A DNA stretch of 64,000 bases, taken from positions 1,745,501-1,809,500 of the forward strand of contig NZ_VYQF01000001.1 in NCBI RefSeq assembly GCF_008710285.1, written 5' to 3'. The notes beneath the pieces are model-generated. The model searched no databases. It saw nothing but the letters and a program-made list of their open reading frames with translations, and was not told where the DNA came from. Below are positions 17,498 through 24,810 of the stretch, one piece after another. Made by a program: the position numbers and the translations under genes. Source of the stretch: Ginsengibacter hankyongi. Its GTDB lineage: Bacteria > Bacteroidota > Bacteroidia > Chitinophagales > Chitinophagaceae. Positions within the stretch are counted from its first letter, which is position 1; each line of letters opens with the position of its first letter.

Positions 17498-18509
17498 TTA
17501 CAACCGTATCTAGAACAATTTTAGAATTTTCTTTATCCTGTTTTGCCTTCTTTTTAAAAAATCCGCGTAACAAGAAGTTATGTTGAAGAGCCTCCAGGTC
17601 TTCGTCTAATTTTTTACTGGCCGACTGGAGATTTTGTAACGTGCCTTTTATTTTATTAGCAGATTGTTCATCGCTAAGCAACATCCCAGCCGGCGTATTT
17701 TTATTAGTTAGCCCTTCATTAATAATGTTTCCTGTTTTGTTAAAGTTTGCAATAATATTTTGTGATGAGTCTGCGATATTCTGCAGGCGAGAGACTGTAG
17801 TTCTTAATTTATTAAATATAACAGTGTCGGTTACCAGATCATTGGCCAAAGAGCCTTTATTGTTAAGCTTGGCGGTATAGTCCGATACATTTTCAGATAA
17901 TCTTTCTAAATTTAGCGAAGCCCGTTTTAAAATATTTGTAGTTGCATTTAGCTGATCAGCCAGCGTTTCGTCAGTTAATAATTTTCCAATAGAACCCTTC
18001 CCAGCCACAATTCGGCTACTTATTAATTTAAAGTCGTTGGTTATTGCCAGGATGTTATCGTTATTTTTTGAAAGTGTACTCATCATTGCATCGGTACTTA
18101 ATATTTTATCGCTGCCAATGATATCCCCCTCCTGAATTTTTGCCCCATCGGGTGTTCCCCCATGTATTTCGATTATTTTATTACCAATTAAACCGTCAGA
18201 ACTTAGTTTTGCCTTTGCATCTTTGGGTATAAATTTTACAGACACATCTTCAATATTTATTACTACTTCTACCTTTCCGCTATCTTTTAGATTTACTCTT
18301 TTAATGGTTCCAACTTTTACGCCGGAGAACCAAACGTTGTTGCCTTTTTGAAGACCATTTACATTGTCGAAAACAGTTTTCACGGTGATTGATTTTTCGA
18401 AAGTTTTACGTTGGGAGCCAAGGGTGAGAACGGTAATAATAAAAATAGCCACACCCAGGAAAACAAATATCCCAACTATTATTGTTCTTGTATAACCGGT
18501 AGATTTCAT
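17490..18509 (-). CDS. mlaD: MlaD-type MCE domain protein
   Basis: A 339-residue substrate-binding component of a Mla-type phospholipid ABC transporter. Seen: an N-terminal membrane helix (IIVGIFVFLGVAIFIITVLTLG, about residues 10-31), the MCE domain at about 40-120 with VKTVFDNVNGLQKGNNVWFSG..., and a long helical C-terminal tail that is usual for the MCE/Mla family in this phylum. It anchors in the inner membrane and faces the periplasm. It is the last gene of the mlaE-mlaF-mlaD operon, 62 nt after mlaF. The mlaD symbol rests on family and context, because the ring-forming hexamer cannot be seen. Confidence 0.88.
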   Translation of the reverse strand: MKSTGYTRTIIVGIFVFLGVAIFIITVLTLGSQRKTFEKSITVKTVFDNVNGLQKGNNVWFSGVKVGTIKRVNLKDSGKVEVVINIEDVSVKFIPKDAKAKLSSDGLIGNKIIEIHGGTPDGAKIQEGDIIGSDKILSTDAMMSTLSKNNDNILAITNDFKLISSRIVAGKGSIGKLLTDETLADQLNATTNILKRASLNLERLSENVSDYTAKLNNKGSLANDLVTDTVIFNKLRTTVSRLQNIADSSQNIIANFNKTGNIINEGLTNKNTPAGMLLSDEQSANKIKGTLQNLQSASKKLDEDLEALQHNFLLRGFFKKKAKQDKENSKIVLDTVVTN

Positions 18510-18571
18510 ATTACTATTTTTATTTTTTAAGAAATGTCTTATTCAGATTATCGCTAACATTACCAGGCATG

Positions 18572-19351
18572 TTACAATTGATTAATAAAATTATAATTAT
18601 AAAAGTTTTTTATTCTTTCGTCGTCTGTATTAAAAACTTCATCAAAAGTACCCTCCTTTATAAACTTCCCATCAAACAACATTGCAACCCTGTCGCCGGT
18701 TGATTTTGCGCAGGTAAGGTCATGTGTAATTATAATAGAGGTTGTATTAAATTTTTGCCTTACCAAATTAATAAGGTTATTAATCTCGATGCTTGTAATA
18801 GGGTCAAGGCCCGAAGTTGGCTCATCATATAACATTATTTTCGGGCGTAAAATTAAAGTGCGTGCTATACCAATTCTTTTTCTTTGGCCACCTGAAAGTT
18901 CCGATGGCATTTGGTTGATTGTTTGAGATAAACCTACATCGCTTAATACAGATTCAATCTGGCTTGTAACTTCCTTTTTCGTCAGGTGCCTTGCGTTTCT
19001 CACCAATGGAAAAGCAAGGTTTTCCCTCACCGACATACTATCATACAAAGCGCTGTTCTGAAACGAAAATCCTACCTGTAAACGAAGTTCTCTTAATTCT
19101 TTATCATTTAATTTATCTACCTCTTTACCCAAAACATTTACCGTTCCACTATCTGGCCTCAATAACCCACATATAATTTTTATAAGTACCGATTTACCGG
19201 TTCCGGATCTGCCAAGCACTGCTACATTTTCTTTTTCAAAAACATCGAGATTAATTCCCTGCAATACATGATTTTCGCCAAACGATTTATACAAATCCCT
19301 TACAGAAATTATTAATTTATTATAATCTATATTTTTATTTTCAATTTCCAT
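18572..19351 (-). CDS. mlaF: MlaF-type ABC transporter ATPase
   Basis: A 259-residue ATPase of the Mla lipid transporter. Seen: Walker A GRSGTGKS at about residues 50-57, the Q-loop around LQVGFSFQNSALYDSM, the signature LSGGQRKRIGIART, Walker B LYDEPTSGLDP and the switch His in ITHDLTCA. It sits directly after mlaE: the mlaE stop codon is immediately followed by this ATG, with no space between. That tight junction suggests translational coupling. The protein powers lipid movement through the MlaE permease. Confidence 0.92.
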   Translation of the reverse strand: MEIENKNIDYNKLIISVRDLYKSFGENHVLQGINLDVFEKENVAVLGRSGTGKSVLIKIICGLLRPDSGTVNVLGKEVDKLNDKELRELRLQVGFSFQNSALYDSMSVRENLAFPLVRNARHLTKKEVTSQIESVLSDVGLSQTINQMPSELSGGQRKRIGIARTLILRPKIMLYDEPTSGLDPITSIEINNLINLVRQKFNTTSIIITHDLTCAKSTGDRVAMLFDGKFIKEGTFDEVFNTDDERIKNFYNYNFINQL

Positions 19352-20143
19352 TTAAGTTCTGAAACTGTTAGTGATTTGAACAATTAATATTTCTTCAACA
19401 AATATGAGAAACATAGAAAGCACCACGGAAGAATTGGCGGATTTTCCCACACCTTCAGTTCCGTTGCTGGCATGAAATCCTTTGTAGCAGCCAACAATTC
19501 CAATGGTAAAGCCGTAAACGACACTTTTTATTAAGGAAGCGAAAATATCAAGGAAGGAAATTTTATCGAAAGCGGCCTGGAAAAACGAAACAAAACTCGT
19601 CATCTCGTTTTGGTGAACATTTAAAAAAGCGCCTAACATGGCAACAGCGCCTGTATAGCACATTAGCATGGGAACCATAAGCGTAGTTGCCAATACCCTG
19701 CTAACTACTAAAAATTTAAATGGATTTACGGCAGAAACTTCCATTGCATCTATCTGCTCCGTAACCTTCATTGAACCCAGTTCGGCTCCTATATTTGATC
19801 CTACTTTCCCCGCAGCAATTAAAGCAGTTACCAGTGGCGCTAAGGCCCGAATTATGGCAATTGCCACAAGAGAAGGTAGCCACGATGCTGCACCAAACTC
19901 TGATAGAGAAGGACGTGATTGTTTTGTAAAAACGAGGCCTGTTATAAAGCCCGTTAAGGTAATCAGGAAAAGAGATTTATAGCCAACCTGGTAACATTGT
20001 CTTATTATTTCTTTAAACTCATAAGGGGGTTTAAACACTTCTTTAAAAAAACGCAGTACAAATTGTAATGCGTTATTCAAATCAATAAAAAAACCGTCAA
20101 CTTTTTTTGAAATAAAATAATCCCGCGATTTTTTAAAATACAT
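19352..20143 (-). CDS. mlaE: MlaE-type ABC transporter permease
   Basis: A 263-residue inner-membrane permease of the MlaE (DUF140) family. Seen: several hydrophobic helices, and the family motif EQIDAMEVSAVNPFKFLVVSR at about residues 140-160, followed by VLATTLMVPMLMCYTGAVAM. It is the first gene of the operon, with a TAnnTTTG box 18 nt before its start. The whole transport unit in this window is mlaE-mlaF-mlaD. Other Mla parts (a lipoprotein MlaA and a shuttle MlaC) are not encoded nearby. Confidence 0.92.
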   Translation of the reverse strand: MYFKKSRDYFISKKVDGFFIDLNNALQFVLRFFKEVFKPPYEFKEIIRQCYQVGYKSLFLITLTGFITGLVFTKQSRPSLSEFGAASWLPSLVAIAIIRALAPLVTALIAAGKVGSNIGAELGSMKVTEQIDAMEVSAVNPFKFLVVSRVLATTLMVPMLMCYTGAVAMLGAFLNVHQNEMTSFVSFFQAAFDKISFLDIFASLIKSVVYGFTIGIVGCYKGFHASNGTEGVGKSANSSVVLSMFLIFVEEILIVQITNSFRT

Positions 20144-20160
20144 AGTTGTTTAATTACATT

Positions 20161-20168
20161 CAAAATTA
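20161..20168 (-). promoter_or_regulatory. Bacteroidota -7 box for the mla operon (TAATTTTG)
   Basis: A TAnnTTTG match on the minus strand, 18 nt before the mlaE start at 20143. Confidence 0.55.
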
Positions 20169-20301
20169 TATCCAAATTGTTGTATCCCGGAAAATGTGCA
20201 GCAAAGATGGTACAAAGATTGGCAAATAGTAATGTCGCAGTTCTTTATTTTAGGTAGATCAGCCGTGTTTACTATTTTACAAAATGTATTTTATATCAAA
20301 G

Positions 20302-20324
20302 AAAAACCCCGCCAAAAGGCGGGG
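20302..20324 (-). terminator. Strong intrinsic terminator
   Basis: A perfect 7-bp GC-rich stem ccccgcc/ggcgggg (20307-20313 with 20318-20324) has an AAAA loop and a T-run on the minus strand. It follows the basic secreted-protein gene ending at 20363. Confidence 0.9.
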
Positions 20325-20362
20325 TCCTAAAATAAACAGGCGGGTTAGATAACGCTATCGTA

Positions 20363-20701
20363 CTATCTGTCATGCCATTTATGATCATAATTTCTTTGTC
20401 TTTCATAAAATCTTTCATTTACCATGTGTATTTTCCTGTCCCTTTCTCTTTCCAAACTGCGGATCGCTACTTTTTTTTGATGGCGACTAAGGTTCCAGCT
20501 TTTCCGAATTCCGTTAATTTTAAAATCGTACTCACGGTTTATTCTCTCAACCTGGAAGGCTTTATCCCTTGGGGAAAAATTTCCTCCATAACGTTTGCTT
20601 TCATTATAAACATAACCATCATCTTTATGGCGCGGACTGTATTGTGCAAAAGAAGTGGCGAAAGCGCCTAAAGAAATTAAGAGTGTAAAAATCTGTTTCA
20701 T
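20363..20701 (-). CDS. Secreted basic protein, paralog of 21102-21497
   Basis: A 112-residue protein with a Sec signal (MKQIFTLLISLGAFATSFAQ) and a highly basic, Arg- and Tyr-rich mature part. Residues ~45-95 (INREYDFKINGIRKSWNLSRHQKK, then a run of RER and EER-like helices) align with the 131-residue protein encoded at 21102-21497: the INxDFxFKI(N/K)xI and SRxQKKxxIxxLxxE patterns are shared. The two are therefore tandem paralogs. No known family comes to mind. An AAGGAGC sequence lies just upstream, unusual for this phylum, but it is only one base from the ATG. Confidence 0.7.
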   Translation of the reverse strand: MKQIFTLLISLGAFATSFAQYSPRHKDDGYVYNESKRYGGNFSPRDKAFQVERINREYDFKINGIRKSWNLSRHQKKVAIRSLERERDRKIHMVNERFYERQRNYDHKWHDR

Positions 20702-20752
20702 GCTCCTTAAATTTTGATTGTTTTATAAATTTGTTTAGTGCGTATGCACGTG

Positions 20753-20845
20753 TTAGTAACTATAGACCCATGTAAAATTAGATGGGGCTGTAAAGTCCCA
20801 AAATTGGGGGCCAAATAATTTTTGAATGTGTTTGATTGTTTTCAT
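20753..20845 (-). CDS. 30-residue ORF, possible leader peptide
   Basis: A 30-codon ORF starts at 20845 (MKTIKHIQKLFGPQFWDFTA) and ends PSNFTWVYSY. The C-terminal 20 residues are rich in aromatics: four Phe, two Trp and two Tyr. About 34 bases just upstream of its ATG resemble the bases just upstream of the 131-residue paralog's ATG at 21497 (AGAAACATTTTT...TTAAAAATT), so its start sits exactly where a real start is expected. The 112-residue secreted protein begins 51 nt after its stop. It could be a leader peptide or a small protein; no family is recognised. Confidence 0.35.
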   Translation of the reverse strand: MKTIKHIQKLFGPQFWDFTAPSNFTWVYSY

Positions 20846-21052
20846 CGTTTTAAATTTTTAATTGTTTAAAAATGTTTCTTTATTATGAGATTGTATTTTG
20901 TTGCCGAGGTTAAAAAATGAAATGTTAATACAGCAAATAAAAAATGTTAAGGATGAATCCATTTTAAAAAGCAACAAAACTTTTTATGCTAAAAAGTTTC
21001 GATTGTATCAATACGGGATTTTGTACACCGTAAATGAAAAAAATCAGGCAAT

Positions 21053-21080
21053 AAAAAAACCCTCTTCAGAGGGCTTTTTA
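21053..21080. terminator. Bidirectional intrinsic terminator
   Basis: The stem ccctc/gaggg (21060-21064 with 21069-21073) has a TTCA loop, an A7 tract before it and a T5 tract after it. It lies 22 nt past the 131-residue gene's stop on the minus strand, so it most likely ends that gene. Confidence 0.8.
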
Positions 21081-21101
21081 TTTTTAAAATGTTTAGAATG
21101 A

Positions 21102-21497
21102 TTAATCCGTGTGTTTATCATATTGTTTTACATGCTCATTAAAAGCTGCATTGTATTTACTGTTGAATTTTGCGTTCACAGCCTGTATTTGCTGAGCTTT
21201 TTCAGATTGAATTTTCTGAATCCACATTTTCTTTTGGCTTCTTTTTAAACGATGATTGCCTTTTATTGATTTTATTTTGAAATTAAAATCATTGTTGATT
21301 TTAGCGATTTCCCTATCCCTTTCTTTTGCAGGAAAGTTATAAATATCATCACGATGATTATCCAACTTTTTATAATCATCATTTGATTTTGCTGTAACAT
21401 GCTGATCATTTCTATTATTGTTATCACGGTTATTCGTTTGTGCAAATGAGGTAGCAAAAAATCCTACAGAAAATAATAATGTAAAAATCTTTTTCAT
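21102..21497 (-). CDS. Secreted basic protein, paralog of 20363-20701
   Basis: A 131-residue protein with a Sec signal (MKKIFTLLFSVGFFATSFAQ) and an Asn-rich linker (TNNRDNNNRNDQH), then a Lys/Arg-rich helical part. Residues ~55-115 (EIAKINNDFNFKIKSIKGNHR, then SQKKMWIQKIQSEKAQQIQAVNAKF) match the paralog at 20363-20701 in motif order. It is probably periplasmic or surface-exposed; binding to a negatively charged surface or polymer is only a guess from its charge. No ribosome binding site is visible. Confidence 0.68.
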   Translation of the reverse strand: MKKIFTLLFSVGFFATSFAQTNNRDNNNRNDQHVTAKSNDDYKKLDNHRDDIYNFPAKERDREIAKINNDFNFKIKSIKGNHRLKRSQKKMWIQKIQSEKAQQIQAVNAKFNSKYNAAFNEHVKQYDKHTD

Positions 21498-21835
21498 AAT
21501 TGTAATTTTTAAGCGTTTAAAAAATGTTTCTGTAAATAAGATGCTTTAATATTCTTTATCTCTTAGAAAGAATTGTTAATACAATTTTTGCTTCGGGAAT
21601 GGCTAATAAACAGGTGCATAAAAAAAACAGGCTTCATTTTCATCTTATCTTTTAATGTTGTCAGCAACCTCCCTTAGAGATCTTTTGGTTGTTAATTCAT
21701 AAATTGATAGTAATTTATAATCGCATACACGAAAATGAAAATGGCAATATTTATTAATAGAATTACCCGCTTTCTAATTAAGATATAAATATTCTTTTGT
21801 ACGGTTTTAGAAGTAATTTTAGGTAAATATTTTTT
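21498..21835. other. Intergenic stretch with the conserved 5' region and kinase upstream
   Basis: About 340 bases lie between the secreted-protein gene (-) and the kinase gene (+). Bases 21498-21531 are the part shared with the sequence upstream of the 30-codon ORF. Beyond that I see only AT-rich sequence and very short frames (17 and 26 codons) without support. Confidence 0.4.
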
Positions 21836-23191
21836 ATGCTGGCTGAGCCGTTTATTTGTTTTTTTCTGCTTCGCAGGGTGCGCAGATTATTGCTAAATAC
21901 TAACGCACTCGATCCATGGGATCAACCCATTAAAATTTTATTTTATGGCATCATAGCACTTTTTGCAGCAGAAGTTATCTTTCACCTGGATTTTATAACC
22001 AAATGGATTTGGCATGCTCTTTTACTTGGAATAATTTATATCGCATTTATAAAAAAAGAATTTATTGTTGCCCGCCCTTTAATGTTTGCGGTGCTGCCCT
22101 TTGCAATCTTATCCTTTGCCGCCGATCTTTTTAAAGTTATAAGTCTTCAACAATATAAAATAGTTGATAATTACCTGCAGATCGCTACAATATTTTCAAT
22201 AGTTTGGATGGCGGCCATGATTATTGTATCTAACAGGCAACAAAAAGCACTGCAGAGAGAACATGAAAAAACCAAGCAGGAAGAAGAACAAAAAAAATGG
22301 ATGGAGGCAAGAAAAGAAGAGCTTGAAAAAATAGTGGGGGAAAGAACAGCCGAATTGAGAAGCCAAAAAGAACAGGTGGAAAGCACGCTCGCTGAATTAA
22401 AGGCTACCCAAACCCAATTGATACAATCAGAAAAAATGGCTTCATTGGGTGAACTTACTGCAGGAATAGCCCACGAGATACAAAACCCTTTAAATTTTGT
22501 AAATAATTTTTCTGAAGTAAATGCAGAATTAATTGAAGAGATGAAAGAAGAAATTGATAAGGGTAATTTTGAAGAGGCAAAACTTATTGCAAACGATATT
22601 AAAGAAAACCAGGAAAAAATTAATCATCACGGCAAACGTGCAGATGCTATTGTAAAAGGTATGTTGCAACACAGCCGTAGCAGCAGCGGCACAAAAGAAC
22701 CTACAGATATAAATGCACTGGTAGATGAATATCTTCGATTGGCCTACCATGGATTGCGGGCGAAAGACAAATCTTTTAATGCAACAATGAAAACCGATTT
22801 TGATAATAAGATCGGCACTATTAATATCGTTCCCCAAGATATTGGAAGAGTAATTCTTAATCTTTTTACGAATGCGTTTTATGCAGTAACCGAAAAGAAG
22901 AAGCAAACCAGCAATGGTTATGAGCCAACAGTTGCAGTCAGCACAAAATCTGTAAAGCTCCCTTCAGGAGGTTTAGGCGTGTTAATTTCTGTAAAAGATA
23001 ATGGTAATGGTATTTCTGGAAAAGTATTGGATAAAATTTTTCAACCTTTTTTTACAACCAAGCCAACCGGGCAGGGCACGGGACTAGGCTTGTCGCTAAG
23101 CTATGATATAATTAAAGCACATAATGGAGAATTAAAAGTAAACACAAGAGAAAATGACGGCACTGAATTTACTATTCATCTGCCGGTATAA
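21836..23191 (+). CDS. Membrane sensor histidine kinase
   Basis: A 451-residue two-component kinase. Seen: four hydrophobic helices at about 33-50, 57-72, 80-97 and 113-131, and a coiled-coil linker of about 140-200 that is rich in Glu, Lys and Gln. The HisKA box MASLGELTAGIAHEIQNPLNF has the phosphorylated His213. The HATPase domain has NLFTNAFYAV (N box), DNGNGISG (G1) and GTGLGLSLS (G2). There is no obvious ligand-binding extracytoplasmic domain, so the signal is unknown. It is the first gene of a three-gene unit with two response regulators. Confidence 0.92.
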   Translation: MLAEPFICFFLLRRVRRLLLNTNALDPWDQPIKILFYGIIALFAAEVIFHLDFITKWIWHALLLGIIYIAFIKKEFIVARPLMFAVLPFAILSFAADLFKVISLQQYKIVDNYLQIATIFSIVWMAAMIIVSNRQQKALQREHEKTKQEEEQKKWMEARKEELEKIVGERTAELRSQKEQVESTLAELKATQTQLIQSEKMASLGELTAGIAHEIQNPLNFVNNFSEVNAELIEEMKEEIDKGNFEEAKLIANDIKENQEKINHHGKRADAIVKGMLQHSRSSSGTKEPTDINALVDEYLRLAYHGLRAKDKSFNATMKTDFDNKIGTINIVPQDIGRVILNLFTNAFYAVTEKKKQTSNGYEPTVAVSTKSVKLPSGGLGVLISVKDNGNGISGKVLDKIFQPFFTTKPTGQGTGLGLSLSYDIIKAHNGELKVNTRENDGTEFTIHLPV

Positions 23192-23222
23192 AGGTTAATT
23201 TTATAGAAAAATTGAAATCAAT

Positions 23223-23597
23223 ATGAAAATATTAGTAGTAGACGATGAAAAAGACATGGAAACCTTGTTTCAGCAACGGTTTAGAAAAGAAATTAGAGAG
23301 CACCAGGTGGAATTTGCATTTGCTTTTTCAGGTGAAGATGCGCTTCGCTACCTGGAGCAACTTAATCATGAAGCAGTATTGATTCTTTCAGATATAAATA
23401 TGCCGGGAATGAGCGGACTTGAATTATTAAGGCATATAAAAGAAAAGTATGAAAACCCACCGCCTGTTGTAATGATGATAACGGCCTATGGCGACACAGA
23501 AAATTATAACCAGGCAATGAAGTTGGGCGCTGACGAATTTCTTACTAAGCCGGTTGATTTTAATTTATTAAAAGAAAAATTAAAACTAAAAAATTAA
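23223..23597 (+). CDS. Single-domain response regulator
   Basis: A 124-residue receiver domain with no output domain. Seen: the acid pocket VVDDE near the N-terminus, the phosphoacceptor Asp57 in ILSDINMPG, a Thr in MITAYGD, and Lys in LTKPVDF. It probably receives the phosphate from the kinase 31 nt upstream and acts by protein contacts, either as a phosphate sink or a shuttle. It shares a distinctive QxxFRKEIRE stretch just after the acid pocket with the receiver of the next gene, so the two receivers arose by duplication. Its stop overlaps the next start (TAATG). Confidence 0.93.
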   Translation: MKILVVDDEKDMETLFQQRFRKEIREHQVEFAFAFSGEDALRYLEQLNHEAVLILSDINMPGMSGLELLRHIKEKYENPPPVVMMITAYGDTENYNQAMKLGADEFLTKPVDFNLLKEKLKLKN

Positions 23598-24637
23598 TGG
23601 CAAAGATTTTAGTGGCAGATGATGAGGCAGATCTTGAAGTGCTCATTAAGCAAAAATTCAGGAAGGAGATTAGGGAGAACACTTATGAATTTATTTTCGC
23701 TGCAAATGGAAATGAAGCACTAAAAAAACTACAACAAGATCCAGGTATCGACGTTTTATTGAGCGATATCAATATGCCGGAAATGGACGGCCTTACCTTA
23801 TTGTCAAAATTGAATGAATTACACCTGCTGACCAAGGCAGTAATTGTTTCCGCTTATGGCGACATGGAAAATATAAGAACCGCTATGAATCGCGGTGCAT
23901 TCGACTTTGTTTGTAAGCCCGTTAATTTTCATGATCTTGGTATTACTATTCAAAAAACGCTCGAATATGTTTCTCAGCTTCACTCAACACTAGATGCAAT
24001 TAAAGAAAATAATATCTTAAAAATGTATGTTGATAAAACCGTTTTAAATTTCATGAACGGGCGTGAATTTGAAACTCAACTTATGGCTAATGAAACGATT
24101 GAGGCCACCGTTGCTTTTGTAGATATTTCGGGCTTTACCGCTATTACTGAAAAAGAACCTGCTGATACGGTTGTGCAGATGCTGAATAAATATTTTGATA
24201 TTATGGTAAAGGAAATCATCGCCCAGGATGGTTATGTAGATAAATTTATAGGAGATGCCATACTTGCAATTTTTAAAGGAAGATTTCACTTGGACAGGGC
24301 AATTGATGCAAGCCTTGCCATCCGCAAACATATTGAAGAATTGGGGCCAGAGTCTGCCATATCATCGTATATCCCAAAGGTTTCGGTAGGTATAGATAGC
24401 GGCGAAATGATTTCAGGAAATATTGGTTCCGCAAAACTGCGTCGCCTCGATTATACGGTCATTGGCGATGTTGTAAATACTGCGCAGCGCTTGCAGGACG
24501 CTGCGAAGCCGGGACAGATTCTTATTTCAGAAGATTCATGGGCCAAGGTGAAAGAATCTTTTAACTGTAAAGCTATTGATCATGTAAAAATGAAAAATAA
24601 ATCAAAGTCATTTATGGCTTATGAAGTTTTGGATTGA
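23597..24637 (+). CDS. Response regulator fused to class III adenylate cyclase
   Basis: A 346-residue protein with a receiver at 1-120 and a class III cyclase at about 166-346. Receiver: VADDE, Asp57 (LLSDINMPE), Lys in VCKPVNF. Cyclase: AFVDISGFT with metal Asp176, DKFIGDAILAIF with Lys216 and metal Asp220, and DYTVIGDVVNTAQR with Thr287, Asn294 and Arg298. Lys plus Thr at the base-reading positions fits adenylate rather than guanylate cyclase (family knowledge). It makes cAMP in response to phosphorylation, presumably from the kinase in the same operon. It starts inside the previous stop codon. Confidence 0.92.
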   Translation: MAKILVADDEADLEVLIKQKFRKEIRENTYEFIFAANGNEALKKLQQDPGIDVLLSDINMPEMDGLTLLSKLNELHLLTKAVIVSAYGDMENIRTAMNRGAFDFVCKPVNFHDLGITIQKTLEYVSQLHSTLDAIKENNILKMYVDKTVLNFMNGREFETQLMANETIEATVAFVDISGFTAITEKEPADTVVQMLNKYFDIMVKEIIAQDGYVDKFIGDAILAIFKGRFHLDRAIDASLAIRKHIEELGPESAISSYIPKVSVGIDSGEMISGNIGSAKLRRLDYTVIGDVVNTAQRLQDAAKPGQILISEDSWAKVKESFNCKAIDHVKMKNKSKSFMAYEVLD

Positions 24638-24810
24638 ATAAATCGATTTATAACAAACGCTCCCTCCTGAATAATTTCTCTATCGCATTTTAATAATTCA
24701 ATTAAAATTGTATTTTTAAATTTCTAATTGATTTCTTTCCCGTGTGAAAGAACCACCCATTTTTTTGCTACTACTCAGGAATGTAATTTTTGCAATCAAA
24801 TGCCACCTAA

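Noticed and set aside
20898-21101. A 67-codon plus-strand ORF
   Set aside because: It runs over the terminator hairpin of the minus-strand gene and shows no family or start signal.
21563-21643. A 26-codon minus-strand ORF upstream of the paralog gene
   Set aside because: No shared 5' region and no composition signal; likely chance.
22529-22906. A 125-codon minus-strand frame opposite the kinase
   Set aside because: It lies fully inside the kinase coding region, which has complete kinase motifs.
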